In this document: piece by piece, positions 1 through 5,409 of the stretch | Numbering within the stretch: position 1 is the first letter of the stretch | Layout of the letters: each line of letters starts with the position of its first letter | NCBI GenBank assembly: GCA_902771155.1 | Contig: CACXVS010000058.1 | Coordinates: 1 to 7,988, forward strand | From: an uncultured Prevotellaceae bacterium | GTDB taxonomy: Bacteria > Bacteroidota > Bacteroidia > Bacteroidales > Bacteroidaceae | Reading direction: 5' to 3' | Length of the DNA: 7,988 bases | The notes under the pieces: model-generated | The model's database searches: none | Told to the model about the DNA's origin: nothing | What the model saw: only the letters and a program-made list of their open reading frames with translations | Made by a program: the position numbers and the translations under genes

Positions 1-62
1 TAACTACCCCACCAACAAAGGGCATCTATATCAAGAATGGCAGAAAGGTCGTGATAAAGTGA
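1..62 (+). CDS. C-terminal end of a convergent secreted protein (partial)
   Basis: Frame 3 reads in from the left edge and gives 19 codons ending TTPPTKGIYIKNGRKVVIK, then TGA at 60-62. The other two plus frames give no recognisable ending. The pattern 'P-x-K-G-I-Y-I-x-N-G-R-K-V-V-I-K' matches the closing tail of many Prevotella extracellular proteins. It also matches the end of the GH43 protein encoded convergently here (GIYIHNNRKVII), so this is very probably the 3' end of another secreted or surface protein. The catalytic or binding part lies outside the window, so no function can be given. The tail resembles the last strand of a type IX secretion C-terminal domain, which is a suggestion only. 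Confidence 0.7.
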   Translation, partial: TTPPTKGIYIKNGRKVVIK

Positions 63-81
63 GCGAAGAGTCGAACTCGCT

Positions 82-99
82 GTAAGCGTATCCGCTTAC
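82..99. other. Small hairpin after the convergent plus-strand gene
   Basis: A perfect 7-bp stem (GTAAGCG at 82-88, CGCTTAC at 93-99) with a 4-nt TATC loop starts 20 nt after the plus-strand stop codon. No T-run follows directly, so it is a weak candidate for a plus-strand transcript end and may instead only protect the 3' end. Confidence 0.35.
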
Positions 100-183
100 T
101 GATAAGGTATATGTTGACAGAAAAATGACGATTCTATTCCTTTTTAATCCAGTGCACGCAGATTTAGCATTAGTACTAAATTG

Positions 184-246
184 AGTACGTACGTAGGCGC
201 ACTCGAGTGCGCCCTAGAACGCACTGCAGTGCGCACGTTACGTACT
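184..246. repeat. Compound palindrome: two hairpins inside an outer stem
   Basis: Two perfect palindromes lie side by side: 18 bp at 196-213 (centre CTCGAG) and 14 bp at 220-233 (centre CTGCAG). They share the same half-arm, CGCACT/AGTGCG. They are enclosed by an outer inverted repeat, AGTACGTA at 184-191 with TACGTACT at 239-246. A further 3 bp pair (192-194 with 235-237) across a one-base bulge. The whole can fold as a three-way junction in single-stranded DNA or RNA. No open reading frame crosses it and no T-run follows it. It looks like a REP/BIME-type extragenic palindromic unit between convergent genes. Membership of a repeat family cannot be shown from one copy. Confidence 0.7.
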
Positions 247-267
247 GAGTAAGGGCTCGGCTTCCCA

Positions 268-308
268 AAAGTAATAATCCCCGTTCAACGAGCGGGGATT
301 ATTACTTT
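268..308 (-). terminator. Strong intrinsic terminator overlapping the end of the GH43 gene
   Basis: A perfect 16-bp stem (268-283 with 293-308) with a 9-nt loop ends the minus-strand operon. On the minus strand the stem is followed by TTTT, which then runs into GGG. The ascending arm is made of the last GH43 codons (K-V-I-I-P), and the TGA stop (285-287) sits in the loop. The stem is symmetric, so it could also stop the convergent plus-strand transcript, although only TTT then GC follows on that side. Confidence 0.85.
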
Positions 309-2036
309 GCGATTATTATGGATATAGATGCCTGGACGGTTTGGCGCAGTGACGCGCTGTCCACTGAGGGTGTACCATGCGTCGTCGATTTCGGGGCGCT
401 GGATGCTCCTGATGCCTGAGGTGACGTCGGTGTTGTAACCCCAGATGGTGGTGCCATCGCGATAGACTGCAGAGAAGGCAATGGTCTTGTCATCGGTATT
501 CTCCATAGTCTGCTTTACCAAGACACCTTTGTACTCATGGTTGTCGATGGTGATGGCGATGTAAGAGGTTCCCTCCTGGATGGCCCATGTGCCAGTCTTT
601 TCACCACTGATGGAACCATCAGCATGGAGTTCGATATCCACAGGTTTGGCAGTTTCCTTCTTCATGTGGTTAAGCTTGAAGGGGTGGAGGAGCAGCTTAT
701 AGGTGCCGGCAATGCGATCGGTAGCCACTTGTTGGGTGGTGGCGATGTCGGCACTCTTCACTTCCTCACCCGTATATTCGAAGGGGGCGGCACAGAGCCA
801 ACCATCCTCGTTCTGGAACACCTGATGGACGCGCACCTCATGCTCCTCACCACGGTTCTGGAAACGGGTGTGATAGACCAGATAGGTACGCCCGTCTTCA
901 GCTGCGATGATGGAGTTATGACCCTGCGAGCGCTCGCCATGGTTGCCCTTGGCCACATTACCCCAGTCGCTATATGCTCCGAAGATGTTGACACCACGAT
1001 TGTCGTTAGCATCAGGCCCGAAGTCGAGTTTGTAATTTGTGAAGACAGCATCCGTATTGCGGGCATCGACATAAGGGCCGTCGGGCTTCTCAGAGCGGAA
1101 CACGCGCATCTGGTAGCCACCATTATTATAGTCGCCTGCCACACCACCCGCAGCCAATCCGCCATAGGTAACGAAGAGGAAATACCAGCCTCCGATATAC
1201 TCGATATACGAGGCCTCGCCAGATACATAATAACCTCCGGCTATCTTCTTACCGAAATAGGGATCGACGGTGATGCCGTTGCCCTCGCCTTTCAACTCAT
1301 AAGTGACATCGTAGTCACGCAGACCAGTCTGTTCGTCGAGTTCGAGCATCCAGATACCTCCACTCCACGAGCCATACGACATCCACAGCTTGCCTTCCTC
1401 GTCGTAGAACACACAGGGGTCGATGTTGTTTGGCCAGCGTTCACCCCAGTTGCCTGCACCGCCCGTCTTCATCTTGTAGCGGTCTGGCAGGGCACTCTGC
1501 TCTCCGAGGACAAGTTCGAGGTCGGTATCCTTGTAAGCATCACCAGTATGGAAACCGCTGATGACGATAGGGGCCTGATAGATATAGGGGCCTTCGATGT
1601 TATCGGACGTAAGCAACACGATGCTGGAGTACCAATAGTCACCGTTGACACTCATATACATGCACCACTTGTTCATGACAGGGTTCCAGATGACATCGGG
1701 GGCCCAGAGGTTGCCCGAGATATCGTATCTGGCGTTACCACGCTTCGACCATGCCTGGGCATTAAAGGAAAAATCATATTCCACGCCACCTTTCTTCACC
1801 TTTATCACAGCTGGGGTGGAGAATGTCGTCGCATTGACGAAACTGGCTATGGTGCTCCAACTCATCAGGTCCTTCGTCTTAGCGGCTGCACGATGAGAGC
1901 CGAAGATGTAATAGGTCTGCGACGTGGGATCCCACACAATACTGGGATCGTGGACACTGACACGTTTCAGATCATAGGCCGAAGCAGAAACTGCCACCAA
2001 AGCCGATAACAGACAAAACAGATATTTCTTCATCAT
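285..2036 (-). CDS. Secreted GH43 endo-alpha-1,5-L-arabinanase with C-terminal beta domain and tail
   Basis: A 583-residue glycoside hydrolase of the five-bladed propeller family GH43, predicted to cut alpha-1,5-arabinan internally outside the cytoplasm. From the ATG at 2036 a signal peptide (MMKKYLFCLLSALVAVSASA) comes first. The likely GH43 catalytic residues are Asp30 (VHDPSI), Asp206 (NNIDPCVF) and Glu274 (SGEASYIEY). His373 (QGHNS) matches the calcium-ligand histidine of Abn2-type arabinanases. WAPD is at about 111-114. Residues about 440-535 look like the beta domain that follows the propeller in Abn2-like enzymes. Residues about 541-583 form a tail containing LSGQRV and GIYIHNNRKVII. 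An in-frame ATG lies 30 nt upstream at 2066, but it overlaps the promoter -7 box, so 2036 (or 2033) is preferred. This is the last gene of the cluster. The exact GH43 subfamily (4 or 5) is uncertain. Confidence 0.85.
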   Translation of the reverse strand: MMKKYLFCLLSALVAVSASAYDLKRVSVHDPSIVWDPTSQTYYIFGSHRAAAKTKDLMSWSTIASFVNATTFSTPAVIKVKKGGVEYDFSFNAQAWSKRGNARYDISGNLWAPDVIWNPVMNKWCMYMSVNGDYWYSSIVLLTSDNIEGPYIYQAPIVISGFHTGDAYKDTDLELVLGEQSALPDRYKMKTGGAGNWGERWPNNIDPCVFYDEEGKLWMSYGSWSGGIWMLELDEQTGLRDYDVTYELKGEGNGITVDPYFGKKIAGGYYVSGEASYIEYIGGWYFLFVTYGGLAAGGVAGDYNNGGYQMRVFRSEKPDGPYVDARNTDAVFTNYKLDFGPDANDNRGVNIFGAYSDWGNVAKGNHGERSQGHNSIIAAEDGRTYLVYHTRFQNRGEEHEVRVHQVFQNEDGWLCAAPFEYTGEEVKSADIATTQQVATDRIAGTYKLLLHPFKLNHMKKETAKPVDIELHADGSISGEKTGTWAIQEGTSYIAITIDNHEYKGVLVKQTMENTDDKTIAFSAVYRDGTTIWGYNTDVTSGIRSIQRPEIDDAWYTLSGQRVTAPNRPGIYIHNNRKVIIPAR

Positions 2037-2063
2037 TTTAGTAGTTTTTTTATTAATCTGCTG

Positions 2064-2094
2064 CAAATATACAATTTTTCTTTCAACAATACAA
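2064..2094 (-). promoter_or_regulatory. Bacteroidetes-type promoter for the distal GH43 gene
   Basis: On the minus strand TTG (2092-2094) is followed after exactly 20 nt by TATATTTG (2064-2071). This fits the Bacteroidetes sigma factor consensus of TTTG, about 19-21 nt, then TAnnTTTG. It lies in the 72-bp gap between the preceding stop codon and the GH43 ATG. Transcription would start near 2055-2060 and give a short A-rich leader of roughly 20 nt. That would place the upstream ATG at 2066 outside the transcript. Confidence 0.65.
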
Positions 2095-2108
2095 GCGTTT
2101 TACATCTT

Positions 2109-4214
2109 TTATTCCTCCCAACGAAGCACGGCTCCATTGCGACGGGCAGGGTCGGCACCAGCATAGTCCATCGAATAAGGACTACCCGTAGTAGGACTCT
2201 TGCCGATGTACTTATGGTTACGCATCGACATGAGCATGAACTCGTGGTTCAGGTAGTCTTGCCAGAGGAACACCTCGGCTTTCTGCTCATCAGTGGTGAG
2301 GCGTACATCACCAGCAAGGCCATAGCCTGCACAGAAGATGTAACGACCATCCTCGCACTGGAGGATAACCCTACCCTGACCTTTGTCAATGACACGGAAA
2401 CGGGACTGCTGACTCACATCGGTAGCTTCCGTATCGTACACCAAGCCATGAGGCTGGGCAAACATAGCCTTACCTGTGGCAAGGTTGATAATACGTACGG
2501 TCTTGCCATACGGAATGTTTCCACTGCGGTCGGCCATCGGCTCTTCAACCCTGAAATTGTCGAACTCAGCGTAACCGCCATTCTTTCCTTTGTGGTTGAA
2601 GGCAAAGAGAGCGTGGCGCGAACCCTGGAACGAGATAAGCTGATAGGAGAGCGGCATCTGGCGACCCATCTGCTGATAGTGCTCACCGTCGAGCGAGTAT
2701 TCATAGTGGGCAGAGTCGTGATCGTAGTCGCCCACCATACGAAGCCACAGCTTATCTGTGGTGACAAATGTGTCGATGGTATCGTTGGTAGCTTGCTCGA
2801 AGCAACGGAGAATGGTCTGTTGGCCATCCTTCACTATGCCCATCCAGGAACAAGGCACATTGATGTTGCCAAGACCAGCCACATCGCCATCCTTCATACC
2901 TTTGGTATAGAGCTCAACGGTGGCAACAGATACAGGGCCGACGACACGCTGGGTAAGCGAGTTGCGAGCCCACATCAGCTGTTCGGCAGGCATCGACTGC
3001 AAGCGCAGACGCCCGTTCTTCAGGCTCCACTTGCTATCGTCGGGATTATGATTCCACTGCCACACCCTACCTAACGCCTTGCCATTGAAATCTTCGTTAC
3101 GTTCATAAGCAGCGTGAGACTTCACATCGGCATTGATGGCAGGCTTCAACCAGGTACGGGGTGCACGGCCTAAGTTACCCTCAAGACCCAGCATGGGCCA
3201 GCCCTCTTTCCAAGTAATCGGTGCCAGAGTGACGGTACGGCCTATCGAGTGGAAGTCCATCATCAGCAAGGCCCACCACTGTCCGCTCTGGTCCTCGACG
3301 ATACCACCCTGATGGATATTCGTACAGGCGGTAGCATCCTTATCTACGTCAGGAATACCAAACTTGGTGCCATCGTGACCTATACGGTAGGGTTCATTCT
3401 GAGGAACCTGTGTCAGGGGAGCAGCATGATAGCCGAAAGTCTCATCGGCTGTGATGGTTATCGTCTCGTAAGGTCCCCAGATGCTTTTGGAACGACTGCA
3501 GAGCGTGCGGCCATTTGGCATATAGTCGGTAGAGATCAAGTAGTACATACCGTCTATCTTATACATGTGATGACCCTCACCCACAGCATTCCCCTCAGGA
3601 ATGATGGTACGTTCTGTCTCCTCGATAGGACCACTCATATCGGGCTTCAGTTCTGTACACTTCACTTCGCCATAGCCGTGGATGGCATAGATCTTACCGT
3701 CGTCGTCGAAGAGCACACTGAGATCGTAGATGCGACCTTGCATATTATGGTGCTGCCAAGGACCACGGATATCCTTAGAGGTATAACACTGCAGACCCTT
3801 GCCGTTGATATTGGTGAACACATAAAACTGACCATTGGCATAGCGGATGGCCGGTGCCCAGACACCCTGACCATAGATCTCCTGATGGTTCTTCAGCGAG
3901 AAGGCATCGTCGGCAAAGTCGAAACGGTCGAAGCAGTATGAGATATTCTCCCAGTTCACAAGATCCTTTGAGTGGAGAATCACGAGACCAGGTACGGTAT
4001 GCATCGTCGTTCCAGCCAGATAGTAGTCATCGCCAACACGTAGGATGTCGGGATCGGAGAACTCGTCGTAGAAGAGCGGATTGGTAAATGTACCGTTACC
4101 ATTATCGGCTGTCCACGACTGTGCTATTGATTTAAAAGGTAAAAGGGCAAAAAGGTAAAAAGGTAAAAACCATCTTACCATACCTAACACCTTATTATAT
4201 ACATTATGATTCAT
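2109..4214 (-). CDS. Secreted multidomain GH43 (subfamily 12-like) arabinofuranosidase/xylosidase with beta-trefoil end
   Basis: A 701-residue exo-acting GH43 candidate, probably removing L-arabinofuranose (or xylose) from decorated oligosaccharides. The signal peptide covers about residues 1-32 (hydrophobic core FLPFYLFALLPF, then SIAQ). The propeller follows, with likely catalytic Asp54 (FSDPDILRVGDDYY), Asp164 (IYDLSVLF) and Glu213 (GEGHHMYK). NIHQGG near 300 is typical of the GH43_10/11/12 group. Residues about 373-559 form a GH43_C2-like beta-sandwich (EDFNG to EFDNFRVEE). Residues about 567-701 contain three 'hydrophobic-strand, polar turn, GRYI/HKYIG' units, which suggests a fascin- or ricin-like beta-trefoil. 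The frame extends up to 4307, but that part overlaps the preceding gene and is not signal-like. ATG 4214 has AAGGAA just upstream. ATG 4181 is a plausible shorter start, with AAGG eight bases before it. Substrate is uncertain. Confidence 0.8.
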   Translation of the reverse strand: MNHNVYNKVLGMVRWFLPFYLFALLPFKSIAQSWTADNGNGTFTNPLFYDEFSDPDILRVGDDYYLAGTTMHTVPGLVILHSKDLVNWENISYCFDRFDFADDAFSLKNHQEIYGQGVWAPAIRYANGQFYVFTNINGKGLQCYTSKDIRGPWQHHNMQGRIYDLSVLFDDDGKIYAIHGYGEVKCTELKPDMSGPIEETERTIIPEGNAVGEGHHMYKIDGMYYLISTDYMPNGRTLCSRSKSIWGPYETITITADETFGYHAAPLTQVPQNEPYRIGHDGTKFGIPDVDKDATACTNIHQGGIVEDQSGQWWALLMMDFHSIGRTVTLAPITWKEGWPMLGLEGNLGRAPRTWLKPAINADVKSHAAYERNEDFNGKALGRVWQWNHNPDDSKWSLKNGRLRLQSMPAEQLMWARNSLTQRVVGPVSVATVELYTKGMKDGDVAGLGNINVPCSWMGIVKDGQQTILRCFEQATNDTIDTFVTTDKLWLRMVGDYDHDSAHYEYSLDGEHYQQMGRQMPLSYQLISFQGSRHALFAFNHKGKNGGYAEFDNFRVEEPMADRSGNIPYGKTVRIINLATGKAMFAQPHGLVYDTEATDVSQQSRFRVIDKGQGRVILQCEDGRYIFCAGYGLAGDVRLTTDEQKAEVFLWQDYLNHEFMLMSMRNHKYIGKSPTTGSPYSMDYAGADPARRNGAVLRWEE
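4137..4169. repeat. AAAAAGGT octamer repeats inside the signal-peptide codons
   Basis: On the plus strand AAAAAGGT occurs twice in direct tandem plus a partial third unit (4149-4169). It is preceded by the related AGGTAAAAGGG (4137-4147). Read on the minus strand, these units encode the LPFYLFALLPF core of the GH43_12-like signal peptide. The unit is 8 nt, so gain or loss of one copy would shift the reading frame. Confidence 0.7.
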
Positions 4215-4248
4215 TTCCTTGCTTTTTACTTGATTTACCCTTTTACCT
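4137..4248 (-). promoter_or_regulatory. Inverted repeat around the GH43_12-like start codon
   Basis: AGGTAAAAGGG at 4137-4147 is exactly complementary to CCCTTTTACCT at 4238-4248 (11 bp). The second copy lies in the short leader between the upstream stop codon (4259) and the ATG (4214). The first lies in the signal-peptide codons. In the mRNA they could pair and close a loop of 90 nt that contains both candidate start codons. A regulatory role is inferred. Shared low-complexity purine sequence is the alternative explanation. Confidence 0.4.
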
Positions 4249-4258
4249 CTTTTATTTT

Positions 4259-5308
4259 TTACCTTTCCAACGTGGGCCAGCCATCGGAGGTCCAACGGAT
4301 GGGGCACTGAACAAGGACAGAGGCGCCCTGCTGGGCTACGCTATAGCCGTGGCAGATAAAGATATCCTGATTGTCGATATGATAGGCAGCACAATGACCT
4401 GCGGCCTCATACTCTTTCTTGTCGCCCTCAAGGAAAAGCATTCCGCCACCGTCGCGCATGTCGATGCCATCGGGATCGAGATACGGGCCATCGACAGTCT
4501 TACTGCGGCCTACGGCCACACGGTAATTGCTCTTCGCTCCCTGACAGCAATAGTCCCAAGAGACAAAAAGATAATAGTATCCTGCGTGTTTGAAGATAAA
4601 TGGAGCTTCTATCGCGTTAGGTCCGGCAAAGTCGGATGTAGGATTCTTCGGTGGATTGGGGTTCACGGCGAGCACCTTCTTACCCTCGGGGGCCGAGAGG
4701 TTATAACGTCGGGCAATGGTGCGTGGTTTCTCGCCCTTGGCTATATGCATCGTCGTGTCGAGGCGTACCAGTTGGATACCATCCCAAAACGAGCCCCAGA
4801 CAAGCCAAGGCTGGTCGTTGTCGTCGATGATGAAGTTGGGATCGATGGCATTCCAGTTGTCGCGCCCCTCACGAGAGCAGACTATACATCCCTTGTCGTC
4901 CCAAAGGCCCATTGCCAGTGAACGGGTGGAGAGCAAGCCAATGGCCGATCCGTTACGTCCGAAGGTGGAGCAGCTATAGGCCAACCACCACTGACCACGA
5001 TACTGGATGACATCGGGAGCCCATACATGATGGGTAAAGCCAGGCACAGAGTCGCGTGTCCACTCAGGAATGACCGACATCAGCGGAGTAGCCTTGACGG
5101 TCCAGGTCTTACGGTCCTTGGAGGTCATCTGCTGGATACCCATACCGGTACAGAAGAGATAATAGGTATCATTCTCCTGAGCCATTACCGGGTCGTGGAC
5201 CATCGGGGTATCGGTCTCGAAGTCTGTTCTTTGGTGGTGTGGCTGGGCAACCGTCTGTGCAGGCACAATAAGGGCTAGCAGCGACCACAATATTGTTTTC
5301 GCTTTCAT
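4259..5308 (-). CDS. Secreted single-domain GH43 endo-alpha-1,5-L-arabinanase
   Basis: A 349-residue enzyme close in size to compact AbnA-type arabinanases. It is predicted to hydrolyse the alpha-1,5-arabinan backbone in the periplasm or at the surface. The signal peptide is about residues 1-22 (MKAKTILWSLLALIVPAQTVAQ) and has no lipobox cysteine. Likely catalytic residues are Asp39 (MVHDPVM), Asp156 (NAIDPNFI) and Glu234 (AIEAPFIF). HHVWAPDV at 93-100 and WGSFWDGIQLVRLD at 171-184 are typical arabinanase propeller motifs. His305 (AGHCAAY) is a candidate calcium ligand. Nothing follows the propeller, unlike the distal paralogue. A hairpin attenuator lies upstream, and the gap to the next gene is 44 bp. 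The stop codon lies in a GGTAAAA-rich stretch that continues into the next leader. The start has a clear signal peptide and overlaps a tiny upstream ORF (5305-5319). Confidence 0.88.
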   Translation of the reverse strand: MKAKTILWSLLALIVPAQTVAQPHHQRTDFETDTPMVHDPVMAQENDTYYLFCTGMGIQQMTSKDRKTWTVKATPLMSVIPEWTRDSVPGFTHHVWAPDVIQYRGQWWLAYSCSTFGRNGSAIGLLSTRSLAMGLWDDKGCIVCSREGRDNWNAIDPNFIIDDNDQPWLVWGSFWDGIQLVRLDTTMHIAKGEKPRTIARRYNLSAPEGKKVLAVNPNPPKNPTSDFAGPNAIEAPFIFKHAGYYYLFVSWDYCCQGAKSNYRVAVGRSKTVDGPYLDPDGIDMRDGGGMLFLEGDKKEYEAAGHCAAYHIDNQDIFICHGYSVAQQGASVLVQCPIRWTSDGWPTLER

Positions 5309-5336
5309 AAAGTAATCATGTTAAAGAGAAAAAGAA

Positions 5337-5363
5337 GGGGACGGGCTTCGCAAAGTCCGCCCC
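5337..5363 (-). terminator. Hairpin attenuator between the lipoprotein gene and the first GH43
   Basis: On the minus strand a GC-rich stem is formed by 5363-5353 with 5348-5337. It has 11 pairs, one G-U wobble, one bulged base (5341) and a 4-nt loop, and is followed by the U-rich stretch CUUCUUUUUCUCUUU. This is a Rho-independent terminator layout inside the cluster. Partial read-through would give high levels of the SusD and lipoprotein transcripts and lower levels of the enzymes. No promoter consensus is visible between it and the GH43 ATG at 5308. Confidence 0.75.
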
Positions 5364-5409
5364 CAACTAAAGAATACTAACTAATTAAAATATGTGGAAT
5401 ATATCCGAT

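Noticed and set aside
201..229. CTCGAG and CTGCAG sites as signs of cloning scars
   Set aside because: They are simply the centres of longer natural palindromes, and no vector-like sequence surrounds them.
184..246. tRNA or other structured RNA gene
   Set aside because: The folded shape has a junction and hairpins, but no anticodon arm, T-loop or CCA-like end fits. Self-complementary palindromes explain it better.
537..2009. A 490-codon open frame on the plus strand opposite the distal GH43 gene
   Set aside because: It is antisense to a gene with clear catalytic motifs and a signal peptide. The predicted protein has no recognisable domain and reflects codon bias of the real gene.
2037..2066. 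Ten-residue N-terminal extension of the distal GH43 (ATG at 2066)
   Set aside because: It would place the start codon within the TATATTTG promoter box and add residues before an already good signal peptide.
2214..3941. Long plus-strand open frames opposite the GH43_12-like gene
   Set aside because: They are shadows of a well-supported minus-strand gene and show no motif or signal peptide.
4215..4307. N-terminal extension of the GH43_12-like protein (ATG at 4307)
   Set aside because: It overlaps the upstream arabinanase by 49 bp in another frame and adds a charged stretch before the signal peptide.
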